Assembly (NCBI GenBank): GCA_032250895.1
Contig: JAVVEZ010000016.1
Coordinates: 1 to 50,497 of the forward strand
Direction: 5' to 3'
DNA length: 50,497 nt
DNA from: JAVVEZ01 sp032250895
Lineage (GTDB): Bacteria; Pseudomonadota; Gammaproteobacteria; Pseudomonadales; Pseudohongiellaceae
Below, piece after piece: positions 24,759 to 33,509 of this stretch. The translations under genes and the position numbers were made by a program. Below the pieces are notes generated by a model. That model saw only the letters and a program-made list of their open reading frames with translations. It ran no database searches and was not told the origin of the DNA. Position 1 is the first letter of the stretch; each line of letters starts with the position of its first letter.

Positions 24759-25403
24759 ATGAAAAAATTTATTGCTGAAGAAGGCGTGGTACTGCCACTG
24801 GATCGGGCCAATGTGGATACCGATTACATCATCCCAAAACAGTTCCTGAAATCCATCAGACGTAGCGGTTTTGGCAAGAATCTCTTCGACGAGGCCCGCT
24901 ATCTGGACAAGGGCCTGCCGGATCAGGATTGCAGCCAGCGTCCCCTGAACCCGGATTTCATTGCCAATCAAGCCCGTTACAAGGGGGCATCGATCCTGCT
25001 GACCCGCGAAAATTTCGGTTGTGGTTCCAGCCGTGAGCATGCTCCCTGGGCCCTGGATGATTTCGGGATTCGCTGTATCATCGGCTCCAGTTTTGCCGAC
25101 ATTTTCTTTAATAATTGCTCGAAGAATGGAATATTAGTTATTGTTTTAGATAAAAAAATAGTTGATGATCTTTTTCGCGAAACCTTTGCCAACACAGGCT
25201 ACACGCTCTCTGTCGACCTGCCGTCCCAGACCATTGTCCGGCCGAATGGCGAGCGTATTCATTTCGACATCGAGGCTTCGCGTAAAAAAATTCTCCTCGA
25301 AGGGCTGGATGACATCGCCCTGACCCTGCAGAGCGAAGCGGATATTCGTCGTTTTGAAGAACAGTGGCAGCAGAAATCACCCTGGCTCTTCACTGGTGCC
25401 TGA
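24759..25403 (+). CDS. leuD: 3-isopropylmalate dehydratase small subunit
   Basis: A 214-residue partner of LeuC that completes the isopropylmalate isomerase active site. Conserved segments are PLDRANVDTDYIIPKQFL near residues 13-30, the substrate-binding NFGCGSSREHAPWAL near 86-100, and IIGSSFADIFFNNCSKNG. Length fits proteobacterial LeuD (about 200-215). A stretch around 25110-25170 is unusually AT-rich (VIVLDKKIVDD region) compared with the rest of the gene. It lies 84 bases after leuC and 48 bases before asd, in one direction. Confidence 0.97.
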   Translation: MKKFIAEEGVVLPLDRANVDTDYIIPKQFLKSIRRSGFGKNLFDEARYLDKGLPDQDCSQRPLNPDFIANQARYKGASILLTRENFGCGSSREHAPWALDDFGIRCIIGSSFADIFFNNCSKNGILVIVLDKKIVDDLFRETFANTGYTLSVDLPSQTIVRPNGERIHFDIEASRKKILLEGLDDIALTLQSEADIRRFEEQWQQKSPWLFTGA

Positions 25404-25451
25404 ATTTTTAAATTTTGCGGGTTTCCAAGACGAAGCCATGAAGGTTGAATT

Positions 25452-26474
25452 ATGAGCAAGAAATTTAATGTTGCCGTTGTCGGTGCCACCGGTGCCGTGG
25501 GCAGAACCATGCTGCGGATTCTGGAAGAGCGGAAATTCCCGGTGGATAATCTCTACCTGCTGGCCAGCGAGCGCAGCGCCGGAGAACAGTTCCGCTTCAA
25601 TGGCAAGAGTGTCATGGTCGAAAACCTGGCGGAATTTGATTTCAACAAGGCGCAGATAGGACTTTTCTCTGCAGGTGGCAGTGTGTCTGCCGTTTATGCT
25701 CCGATCGCGGGAGCCGCGGGCTGCGTCGTCGTGGACAATACCTCCCATTTCCGTTATGAAGAGGATATCCCGCTGGTGATTCCAGAGGTGAATCCGCATG
25801 CCATTGCCCAGTACACCAGACAGAACATCATTGCCAACCCCAATTGCTCGACCATCCAGATGCTGGTGGCGCTCAAGCCGATCAGGGATGCCGTGGGCAT
25901 CAAGCGGATCAATGTGGCCACCTATCAGTCGGTCTCGGGTACCGGTAAGAAGGCCATCGATGAGCTTGCCGGGCAAACGGCAAGGCTTCTCAATGGCTTG
26001 CAGCCTGAAATTACCGTTTATCCAAAACAAATTGCTTTCAACGTCCTGCCTCAGATAGACGTCTTCATGGACAACGGTTATACCAAGGAAGAAATGAAAA
26101 TGGTCTGGGAAACCCAGAAGATTTTTGAAGATGACAGCATCATGGTGAATCCCACCTGTGTCAGGGTTCCGGTTTTCTATTCTCATTCCGAAGCCGTTCA
26201 CATCGAGACCAGGGATAAAATTTCTGTCGAAGACGTCCGCAGGCTGCTGAAAGGCGCCCCGGGTGTCAAGCTCCTCGACAAGCGCGAGAATGGTGGCTAT
26301 CCGACTGCCGTGGGCGAGGGGACGGATCATGATGAAGTCTGGGTCGGACGGATCCGCAAGGATATTTCGCATCCTCATGGTATCAATATGTGGATTGTGT
26401 CCGATAATCTGCGAAAAGGTGCCGCGCTGAACTCGGTTCAGATAGCCGAAGTGTTGATAAAAGACTATTTATAA
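25452..26474 (+). CDS. asd: aspartate-semialdehyde dehydrogenase
   Basis: A 340-residue enzyme that reduces aspartyl phosphate to the semialdehyde, the branch point to lysine, methionine, threonine and diaminopimelate. It has the NADP-binding GATGAVGRTML (11-21), the catalytic Cys 132 in NPNCSTIQM, and the substrate-binding segments SVSGTGKKA and VRVPVFYSHSEAVH. The intact Cys argues against the inactive Usg paralogue that lies at this place in some genomes. AAGG seven bases upstream supports ATG 25452. The order leuCD-asd-fimV-truA is that of Pseudomonas-type chromosomes. Confidence 0.95.
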   Translation: MSKKFNVAVVGATGAVGRTMLRILEERKFPVDNLYLLASERSAGEQFRFNGKSVMVENLAEFDFNKAQIGLFSAGGSVSAVYAPIAGAAGCVVVDNTSHFRYEEDIPLVIPEVNPHAIAQYTRQNIIANPNCSTIQMLVALKPIRDAVGIKRINVATYQSVSGTGKKAIDELAGQTARLLNGLQPEITVYPKQIAFNVLPQIDVFMDNGYTKEEMKMVWETQKIFEDDSIMVNPTCVRVPVFYSHSEAVHIETRDKISVEDVRRLLKGAPGVKLLDKRENGGYPTAVGEGTDHDEVWVGRIRKDISHPHGINMWIVSDNLRKGAALNSVQIAEVLIKDYL

Positions 26475-26603
26475 TGAATACTTGCGGCCGCATTTGACGT
26501 GAATTTCTCACTGCCGCAGTAGAATCACCCTGAGCCCGACAGGCTCCCGGGTGCAGCAGAGGCTTTCGCGTCCTCAGACTCAACCCGAGAGCAGGAACTG
26601 ACC

Positions 26604-28985
26604 ATGCTGGCGAGATGTAGAGTGATTTTGACAGTCCTGCTGGTGCTTGCGGGAACTGTCGGCGTGAGTGCCGCTCATGCCCTGGGCCTGGGTGAAATCA
26701 CGCTTCATTCCTACCTCAACCGCCCCCTGGATGCCAGCATTGAATTGTTGCAGCTGGACGGAATGAGTGCGTCCGAGATTCTGGTATCAATCGGTTCCGA
26801 AGCGGATTTTTCCAGGGCGGGCATAGACCGTCCGCAATTTCTTGAGAAAATCAATTTCGAGGTGGAAGTTCTTTCTCAGACCAGCGGTGTTTTACACCTG
26901 AGCAGTACTGATCCCGTTGTGGAACCGTATCTGAATTTTCTGATCAATGCCCGCTGGCCTTCAGGCAGGTTGTTGCGGGAATATACTGTTTTGCTGGATT
27001 TGCCGGTATTTTCGGAGGCGCCGGCCCCCGTGGTGGAAAGAGCAGCGGCAGCACCCGTCCCGGAAGAAACCCAGGATACCGACAACGTAGAGCAGACCAG
27101 CCCCGAGACAACAAGAATTCCAGCGACACTTGTGCAGGAAGAAACGGTACCGAAGGTGGATGAAGCGGCAGCACTGGCCCAGACTCAGCTTCAACCTGAA
27201 CCTCAAGCTCAACCTGAACCTCAAGCTCAAGCTCAAGCTCAAGCTCAAGCTCAAGCTCAAGCTCAAGCTCAAGCTCAACCTGAACCTGAATCTCAACCTG
27301 AATCTCAACCTGAATCTCAACCTGAATCTCAACCAGAACCGCAGCCCAGGCCTCAAGCTCAACCTGCGGCGGCGGATAACGGCCCGAACGAAGTGCTGGT
27401 TCGAACGAACGACACGCTTTGGCAGATTGCGCAGAATGCCCGCCCTGACAATACGGTTTCAGTCCAGCAGATGATGCTGGCCATTCAGCGCGCCAACGAA
27501 GATGACTTCATCGATGGCAACATCAATCGTCTGCGCAGTGGACGGGTACTCAGAATCCCTGCCATTGCCGATGTGCTGTCCATCAATCAGCAACAGGCTC
27601 TCGCTGCCGTGGCGATCCAGAATCAGGTACTTGCCAATGCTGGCCAAACCAGTGCTCCACCGCTGGCGGTCAATGACAACCCCGATACTGCCGGCCTTGA
27701 TGATACGGGAGATGAACTGCGGGTACTCAGTGGCGGTGAGGCCAATGCCGGCACAGGCACTGAGCTGGGCGACACCATTGCCAGCCTGGAGAATGAACTC
27801 GCCATCAGTCAGGAAAATCTTGACCGCGCTCGTCTTGAAAACGAGGAATTGACTTCGCGTCTGGCCGATCTGGATGCACAGATTGAAACCCTGAAGAATA
27901 TCATTGCCATTGAAGATGAGCGCCTGCTTCGACTCCAGGCCGAGCTGGCAGCAAACGCCGCGGTCCAGCCGGTTCCGGCGCAAGTAGCGGCCCAGCCTGC
28001 GCCTCCGGCACCGGCGCCGGGACTGTTGGGAACCCTGAGCAGGCTTTTGCAGAACTCCCTGGTATTGATTGGCACTCTGGTGTTGTTGGTGTCACTGGTG
28101 CTTGGTTTGCTGGTCTGGAAACGCAAGCAGGCGGAAGAATTCGAATTTGATGATTTTGACCCTGAAGAAGATGACGAAGATGAGGCTGAAAGCAACGGGA
28201 ATGAGCCTGAAGATGACGATGACTCGGATCTTTTCCTGAGCGATGCCGAGTCTGACGATGATTTCGAAGAAGTATACGCAGGGGATTATATTGATCCTGA
28301 TACAGCGCAGGATGATGAAGCTGAAGAGGACGACGTCTTGCAGCAGGACGAGGATGAAGAGAAAGGGGAGGAACGCACGGCGGCAGCTCCCAATTCGACT
28401 GTCGACATGGATCGGAATGATGATCTCGCTGCAAACGCTGACGAAAACCTGCCGGAGGACGAGCCCGCTGCAGTGATGACAAAAGCCGAAACCACCGGGG
28501 AAGAGCCTGCAAGTATCGAATTCAGTCTGGATACTGTATCGGCACCGGCGGAGGCTGCCGAGTCAAAGCCATCTGAACCCGATACTGGAAATCTGATCGA
28601 TTTCAATCCGCTTCCCCACAATGATGACGGAGCTTCCGAACAGGGCCTCGATGATCTGAATGATTTTGATATTGACTTTGATGCCGACACTGACGAGGCG
28701 ACATCGGAGGCAGGCAGGCCGGCTGATGATGATCTGGATCTGGGCAATCTGGATATCGATGAGAGTATTTTCAGCGGGATCGAAGAGGATGACGATGGAG
28801 AAAATCAGCCTCTGACCGATCGTGACGAAGTTTCCACCAAGCTGGATCTGGCGGTAGCCTATGAAGCCATGGGCGACCTGTCGGGTGCCAGAGAAATTCT
28901 GGATGAGGTCATTGCCGAAGGCAATGCCGAGCAAGTCGCCGAGGCACGCAGCCTGCTTGAAAGCTGGGATAAAGCCCAGGAGTAA
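26604..28985 (+). CDS. fimV: FimV-family polar hub protein with LysM domain
   Basis: A 793-residue inner-membrane protein of the FimV/HubP family, which binds peptidoglycan and organises pole-located pili, flagella or chemotaxis systems. Order: signal peptide (1-27); the FimV N-terminal domain (GLGEITLHSYLNRPLDA onward, 28-135); a Pro/Glu/Gln/Ala-rich linker including a repeat tract (about 195-253); LysM (about 263-318, VRTNDTLWQIAQNARPDN); a coiled coil (about 395-450); one membrane span (about 484-507); a very acidic cytoplasmic stretch; and the C-terminal FimV helical motif (743-790, LDLAVAYEAMGDLSGAREIL). It is shorter than P. aeruginosa FimV (about 920). Followed by truA with a shared ribosome site. 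Confidence 0.93.
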   Translation: MLARCRVILTVLLVLAGTVGVSAAHALGLGEITLHSYLNRPLDASIELLQLDGMSASEILVSIGSEADFSRAGIDRPQFLEKINFEVEVLSQTSGVLHLSSTDPVVEPYLNFLINARWPSGRLLREYTVLLDLPVFSEAPAPVVERAAAAPVPEETQDTDNVEQTSPETTRIPATLVQEETVPKVDEAAALAQTQLQPEPQAQPEPQAQAQAQAQAQAQAQAQAQPEPESQPESQPESQPESQPEPQPRPQAQPAAADNGPNEVLVRTNDTLWQIAQNARPDNTVSVQQMMLAIQRANEDDFIDGNINRLRSGRVLRIPAIADVLSINQQQALAAVAIQNQVLANAGQTSAPPLAVNDNPDTAGLDDTGDELRVLSGGEANAGTGTELGDTIASLENELAISQENLDRARLENEELTSRLADLDAQIETLKNIIAIEDERLLRLQAELAANAAVQPVPAQVAAQPAPPAPAPGLLGTLSRLLQNSLVLIGTLVLLVSLVLGLLVWKRKQAEEFEFDDFDPEEDDEDEAESNGNEPEDDDDSDLFLSDAESDDDFEEVYAGDYIDPDTAQDDEAEEDDVLQQDEDEEKGEERTAAAPNSTVDMDRNDDLAANADENLPEDEPAAVMTKAETTGEEPASIEFSLDTVSAPAEAAESKPSEPDTGNLIDFNPLPHNDDGASEQGLDDLNDFDIDFDADTDEATSEAGRPADDDLDLGNLDIDESIFSGIEEDDDGENQPLTDRDEVSTKLDLAVAYEAMGDLSGAREILDEVIAEGNAEQVAEARSLLESWDKAQE
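27222..27332. repeat. in-frame hexamer and 12-mer repeat tracts inside fimV
   Basis: Nine perfect CAAGCT copies run from 27222 to 27275 (encoding alternating Gln-Ala). Four copies of CCTGAATCTCAA follow at 27285-27332 (Pro-Glu-Ser-Gln). Units are multiples of three, so slippage would change linker length without shifting frame. The repeats sit between the N-terminal domain and LysM. Confidence 0.95.
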
Positions 28986-28989
28986 GGCG

Positions 28990-29799
28990 GTGAGCAGAAT
29001 AGCTTTGTGTGTCGAGTACGATGGCAGTGCCTATCGTGGCTGGCAGGCCCAGAAATCACCGCAGTTGCCCACCGTTCAGGAAGCTCTTGAGAAAGCCCTG
29101 AGCCGGGTTGCTGACCACCCTGTCAGAGTGCTGTGTGCAGGACGGACCGATGCCGGCGTCCATGCCAGTGCCCAGATCGTGCATTTTGATACGGAAGCCA
29201 GACGCCCTTTGCAGGCCTGGGTCAAAGGGGGTAATGCCTTTTTGCCGGGGGCAGTGAGTGTACGCTGGGCAAAGCCTGTCAGTCTGGACTTCCATGCCCG
29301 TTTTTCAGCGCTGAGCCGGCGTTATCGCTATATCGTTTACAACGATGCTGTGCGCCCGGCCTTGTTGCGGGATCTGGTCACCACACACCCTTTCCCCCTG
29401 AATCACGTCAGTATGGCGGAAGCGGGCCAGTTGTTGCTGGGTGAGCGCGATTTCACGTCTTACCGGGCGGCGGCCTGTCAGTCTTCGACACCGATGCGTC
29501 ATGTCAGGCATCTGAAAGTGAACCGTTACGGCCAATATGTCGTAATCGATATCGAGGCCAATGCCTTTTTGCTCCATATGGTGAGAAATATCGCAGGCGT
29601 GTTGTTGGAGATCGGGGAGGGGCGGCATCAGCCGCAGTGGGCTGCCGAGGTTCTCGACCGGAAGGATCGCAGTTGTGCGGCCGCGACCGCGCCTCCCCAG
29701 GGGCTGTATCTGGTTCAGGTCCTGTATCCAGAACATTTTCATTTGCCCAGCGAAGAGCCGGGGCCGGCATTCCTGCAGGCAACAATGACAGGTGGGTGA
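28990..29799 (+). CDS. truA: tRNA pseudouridine(38-40) synthase
   Basis: A 269-residue enzyme that converts uridines 38-40 of tRNA anticodon arms to pseudouridine. GTG 28990 is chosen because AGGAG (28978-28982) is seven bases upstream and the protein then begins VSRIALCVEYDGSAYRGWQ, the normal TruA N-terminus; the frame is open further up inside fimV. The catalytic Asp is in CAGRTDAGVHA. RRYRYIVYN, DFTSYRAAACQS and MVRNIAGVLLEIGEG are all family motifs. The start is four bases after the fimV stop, implying coupling. Confidence 0.96.
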   Translation: MSRIALCVEYDGSAYRGWQAQKSPQLPTVQEALEKALSRVADHPVRVLCAGRTDAGVHASAQIVHFDTEARRPLQAWVKGGNAFLPGAVSVRWAKPVSLDFHARFSALSRRYRYIVYNDAVRPALLRDLVTTHPFPLNHVSMAEAGQLLLGERDFTSYRAAACQSSTPMRHVRHLKVNRYGQYVVIDIEANAFLLHMVRNIAGVLLEIGEGRHQPQWAAEVLDRKDRSCAAATAPPQGLYLVQVLYPEHFHLPSEEPGPAFLQATMTGG

Positions 29800-29865
29800 T
29801 TTTTAATAGGCTTGCGGGGCGGGTTTTTGGTAGACTGCGCGCCTTGTTTTTAGTGTATAAGCCCT

Positions 29866-30504
29866 GTGAACAGTACCCGAACCCGAATCAAGATCTGTGG
29901 CATTACCCGGCCTGAAGATGCTGTTTGTGCCGCGGATGCGGGCGCCGATGCCATCGGTCTGGTATTTTACGAGCCCAGCGTCCGCGCCGTGACCCTGGCG
30001 CAGGCCCGGCAAATAGTTGCGGCCCTGCCCGCGCTGGTAAGTGTGGTTGGGCTGTTTGTGAATGCCGCTGCGGCAGATGTCCACAAGGTTCTGGAAGCCG
30101 TGCCTCTCGACTTGCTGCAGTTTCATGGGGATGAACACGAGGCTTATTGCCGTAGTTTCTCAAAACCCTACATGAAGGCGCTCAGGGTCCGGCCGGGGCT
30201 GGATATCGCCCAAAGCATGGCTTCTTTTCCCGGTGCTGCGGCCATCCTGCTGGATACCTGGCACCAGGATCTGGCCGGGGGTAGTGGCCAGCCATTTGAC
30301 TGGCGCTTGATTCCGGCACTTCCCCGCAGCCCCAGGCTGGTACTGGCCGGGGGACTCGATGAACAAAATGTGGCCCGGGCCATCAAGCTGAGCAGACCCT
30401 ATGCGGTTGATGTCAGTAGTGGAGTGGAAAGCGCTCCAGGCATAAAATCCCGGACAAAAATAGCCGCTTTTGTAAACGCGGTAAACAAGGTGTTGTTGCA
30501 GTAG
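29866..30504 (+). CDS. trpF: phosphoribosylanthranilate isomerase
   Basis: A 212-residue TIM-barrel enzyme that isomerises N-(5-phosphoribosyl)anthranilate in tryptophan synthesis. It starts at GTG 29866. KICGITRPEDA with the catalytic Cys, GADAIGLVFYEPS, LLQFHGDE and the phosphate-binding LAGGLDEQNV plus DVSSGVESAPGIKS are conserved. It is a free-standing enzyme, not fused to TrpC. The 66-base gap after truA has TTGGTA and TTAGTG boxes 17 bases apart that may be a weak promoter. It opens the trpFBA-accD-folC run. Confidence 0.96.
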   Translation: MNSTRTRIKICGITRPEDAVCAADAGADAIGLVFYEPSVRAVTLAQARQIVAALPALVSVVGLFVNAAAADVHKVLEAVPLDLLQFHGDEHEAYCRSFSKPYMKALRVRPGLDIAQSMASFPGAAAILLDTWHQDLAGGSGQPFDWRLIPALPRSPRLVLAGGLDEQNVARAIKLSRPYAVDVSSGVESAPGIKSRTKIAAFVNAVNKVLLQ

Positions 30505-30527
30505 GACAGATGCCGGGAGGTAAGGCA

Positions 30528-31748
30528 GTGGCAGAAAGACGGGACAGTACGATGGATTTCGAGGGACCCGATGAACATGGGCACTTCGGTCCCTATGGCG
30601 GGATTTTCGTTGGCGAAACCCTGATGCCGGCCCTGGAAGAGCTCACCAGAGTTTATCGGAAGATGAAGCAGGACAAGGCCTTCTGGGCCGAGTTCGATTA
30701 CGACCTGGCGCATTACGTGGGACGCCCCTCACCCCTGTATTTTGCCGAGCGCCTGAGCCGTGAACTGGGTGGTGCACAGGTTTATCTGAAACGTGAGGAT
30801 CTCAATCATACCGGTGCCCACAAAGTGAACAACACCATCGGCCAGGCCCTGTTGGCAAAAGCCATGGGCAAGACCCGCATCATCGCCGAGACGGGCGCTG
30901 GCCAGCATGGGGTGGCAACAGCGACAGTTGCCGCAAGGCTGGGGCTGGAATGTCACGTCTTCATGGGTTCTGAAGACACCAAACGGCAGGCCGCCAATGT
31001 CTACCGGATGAAATTGCTGGGTGCGAACGTGGTTGAAGTCAATTCCGGTTCCCGTACCCTCAAGGACGCCATGAATGAAGCTCTCCGGGACTGGGCCACC
31101 CATGTGGACAATACCTATTACATCATTGGTACGGTGGCCGGTCCCCACCCCTATCCCATGCTGGTCAGGGATTTTCAGAGCGTCATTGGCCGGGAAGCGA
31201 GGCAACAATGCCTGATGCAGACCGGGCGTCTGCCGGATTCCCTGGTCGCCTGTGTGGGTGGCGGCTCCAATGCCATTGGCCTGTTTTATCCCTTTCTGCA
31301 TGACCATGGTGTCGCCATTACGGGTGTGGAAGCCGGCGGGCTGGGCCTGGAGACCGGCAGACATGCGGCGCCACTGTCGATCGGCAAACCAGGCGTGTTA
31401 CATGGCAACCGCACCTATCTGATGGAGGACGAAGATGGCCAGATCCTGGAGACGCATTCCATTTCCGCCGGGCTGGATTACCCGGGCGTCGGCCCTGAAC
31501 ATGCATGGCTGAAAGATATCGGGCGGGCAAACTATACCAGTGTCACCGACACCGAAGCCTTGCAGGCTTTTCGTTATTTGACCCGGGTGGAGGGCATTAT
31601 TCCAGCGCTGGAATCCAGTCATGCGGTGGCCCATGCCATGAAGGTGGCGCCTGCCTTGCCCCGGGACCATATCATGATCATCAATCTCTCCGGCCGGGGA
31701 GACAAGGATATTCATACCGTCGCGACGATCGACAATATCACGGTCTGA
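30528..31748 (+). CDS. trpB: tryptophan synthase beta chain
   Basis: A 406-residue PLP enzyme that joins indole with serine to make tryptophan. GTG 30528 has GGGAGG seven bases upstream and is preferred; ATG 30510 is in frame and possible, giving 412 residues, and ATG 30552 also falls before the conserved part. Conserved segments are FGPYGGIFVGETLMPAL and the PLP Lys in NHTGAHKVNNTIGQ. GCVGGGSN-like CVGGGSNAIGLF binds phosphate, and LSGRGDKD ends the protein. It partners with TrpA, encoded 23 bases downstream. In Pseudomonas trpBA is elsewhere, so its place between trpF and accD is a lineage feature. Confidence 0.96.
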   Translation: MAERRDSTMDFEGPDEHGHFGPYGGIFVGETLMPALEELTRVYRKMKQDKAFWAEFDYDLAHYVGRPSPLYFAERLSRELGGAQVYLKREDLNHTGAHKVNNTIGQALLAKAMGKTRIIAETGAGQHGVATATVAARLGLECHVFMGSEDTKRQAANVYRMKLLGANVVEVNSGSRTLKDAMNEALRDWATHVDNTYYIIGTVAGPHPYPMLVRDFQSVIGREARQQCLMQTGRLPDSLVACVGGGSNAIGLFYPFLHDHGVAITGVEAGGLGLETGRHAAPLSIGKPGVLHGNRTYLMEDEDGQILETHSISAGLDYPGVGPEHAWLKDIGRANYTSVTDTEALQAFRYLTRVEGIIPALESSHAVAHAMKVAPALPRDHIMIINLSGRGDKDIHTVATIDNITV

Positions 31749-31771
31749 CAGAGCCGTTCCCAGGAAGATTT

Positions 31772-32590
31772 ATGAGCCGAATCAAAGCTTGTTTTGCACA
31801 GTTGCAAAGCCAGGGCCGGAAAGCCCTGATTCCGTATATCACAGCGGGAGATCCCAATCTGCAGACGACCCTGGGTCTGATGCATGCCCTGGTGACGGCG
31901 GGCGCCGATATTATCGAGCTGGGGATCCCTTTTACCGATCCCTCTGCCGATGGCCCGGTGATTCAGCGAGCCGTGGAGCGGGCGCTGGCAAAACATACCC
32001 GGCTGCGGGATATCCTGCCCCTGGTGGCAGAATTCAGAAAAGAAAACACCACGACGCCCATCGTGCTGATGGGTTATCTGAACCCCATCGAATGCATGGG
32101 TTATCAGGCTTTTGCCAACCAGGCCGTGGCTGCCGGCGTTGACGGTGTCTTGACAGTGGACATGCCCCCCGAAGAATCCCATGACTTCATGCAGGTATTG
32201 GCGGCCACGCCGATAGACAGCATCTTTCTGGTAGCGCCCACGACCAGTGAGGAAAGGGCGGAGGCCATTTGTCGTCTCGGCAGTGGCTATGTGTATTATG
32301 TGTCCCTGAAAGGTGTCACGGGGGCCGGCAACCTCGATGTGGAAGCCGTTGCGCGAAGTCTGGAAAAATTGCGCAAGCACACCCATCTGCCCCTGGGCGT
32401 CGGTTTCGGTATCAAGGATGCCGACACGGCGGCCCGCATCAGTGCCATTGCCGATGCCGTGGTGGTGGGGAGTGCGCTCGTCAACAAAGTTGCGGAACTG
32501 CATGATGGAACAGCGTATAGTCAGCAACAATTGTTGACATGCGTCGCTCTTGTCAGTGCCATGCGCAAAGCCATGGATCAGCGTCAGTAG
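31772..32590 (+). CDS. trpA: tryptophan synthase alpha chain
   Basis: A 272-residue TIM-barrel subunit that cleaves indole-3-glycerol phosphate and passes indole through a tunnel to TrpB. ATG 31772 has AGGA six bases upstream. The catalytic Glu is in ADIIELGIPFTDPSADGPVIQ, with ALIPYITAGDPN and VLMGYLNPIECMG in their usual places. GVTGAGN and the phosphate-binding GFGIKDADT and VVGSALV follow. Length is normal (about 268). An overlapping longer frame begins inside trpB but does not encode homologous sequence. Confidence 0.97.
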   Translation: MSRIKACFAQLQSQGRKALIPYITAGDPNLQTTLGLMHALVTAGADIIELGIPFTDPSADGPVIQRAVERALAKHTRLRDILPLVAEFRKENTTTPIVLMGYLNPIECMGYQAFANQAVAAGVDGVLTVDMPPEESHDFMQVLAATPIDSIFLVAPTTSEERAEAICRLGSGYVYYVSLKGVTGAGNLDVEAVARSLEKLRKHTHLPLGVGFGIKDADTAARISAIADAVVVGSALVNKVAELHDGTAYSQQQLLTCVALVSAMRKAMDQRQ

Positions 32591-32627
32591 CAGCCATCAA
32601 GGCTTGCCCAAAATAAAGGTAAAAATT

Positions 32628-33503
32628 ATGAGCTGGATTGACAAAATCCTTCCCTCAATCGTCAAAAAAGACAATGCAGGCAAGTCCAGAGCTGGGATAC
32701 CCGAAGGTCTGTGGAAAAAGTGTCCTCGTTGCGAGGCCATTTTGTATCGCGAAAATTTGCTGGAAAATCTCGATGTCTGCCCGAAATGTGACCATCACCT
32801 GCGCATCAGTGCCCGACGCCGGCTCGATATTTTTCTGGACAAGGAACAGCAGGAGGAAATCGGCGCCGCCATCAAGCCCACGGACATCCTCAAATTCAAG
32901 GATCTGAAAAAATACAGGGACAGACTGGCCGCTGCCACCAGAAGCACGGGTGAAAACGATGCGCTGGTGGTCATGAAGGGCAATCTGAAAGGACGTCCCG
33001 TGGTGGTTGCTGCCTTTGAATTCGGCTTCATTGGCGGTTCCATGGGGGCTGTGGTCGGCGAAAAATTCACACTGGCGGTCAAGCGCTGCCTGGCGGAAGA
33101 ACTGCCTTTGATCTGCTTTGCGACCAGCGGCGGCGCCCGCATGCAGGAAGCGCTGATTTCATTGATGCAAATGGCCAAGACCTCGGCAGCGCTGGAAAAA
33201 ATGAAACAGCAGGGCTTGCTGTACATTTCCGTTCTGGTGGACCCTGTCTATGGCGGCGTTTCCGCCAGTCTGGCGATGCTGGGTGATATCAATATCGCTG
33301 AGCCCAATGCCCTGATCGGCTTTGCCGGCCAGGATGTCATTCGCCAGACGGTACGGGAGAAACTGCCGGAAGGTTTTCAGCGCAGTGAATTTCTGCTGGA
33401 ACACGGAGCCATCGACATGATTGTTCATCGCAGGCAGATGCGCGATCGTATCAGTAGCCTGGTCAGCAAGCTGATGTATCAGCAACAGCAACAGGCGGTA
33501 TAG
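32628..33503 (+). CDS. accD: acetyl-CoA carboxylase carboxyltransferase subunit beta
   Basis: A 291-residue subunit that, with AccA, transfers the carboxyl group from biotin to acetyl-CoA, the first committed step of fatty acid synthesis. ATG 32628 with AAAGGT upstream gives MSWIDKILPS, the common start. A zinc ribbon is formed by Cys 32, 35, 51 and 54 (CPRC, CPKC). The crotonase-like core includes GFIGGSMGAVVGEKF, SGGARMQEA and GDINIAEPNALIGFAG. It is encoded between trpA and folC, its usual neighbour. Confidence 0.97.
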   Translation: MSWIDKILPSIVKKDNAGKSRAGIPEGLWKKCPRCEAILYRENLLENLDVCPKCDHHLRISARRRLDIFLDKEQQEEIGAAIKPTDILKFKDLKKYRDRLAAATRSTGENDALVVMKGNLKGRPVVVAAFEFGFIGGSMGAVVGEKFTLAVKRCLAEELPLICFATSGGARMQEALISLMQMAKTSAALEKMKQQGLLYISVLVDPVYGGVSASLAMLGDINIAEPNALIGFAGQDVIRQTVREKLPEGFQRSEFLLEHGAIDMIVHRRQMRDRISSLVSKLMYQQQQQAV

Positions 33504-33509
33504 ACATCC

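Noticed and set aside
26494..26525. TTGACG ... TAGAAT as a fimV promoter
   Set aside because: The spacer is 20 bases, too long for a normal sigma-70 promoter.
27180..27360. Possible CRISPR-like or intergenic repeat array
   Set aside because: Units are 6 and 12 bases without spacers and lie in frame inside fimV; this is a coding microsatellite.
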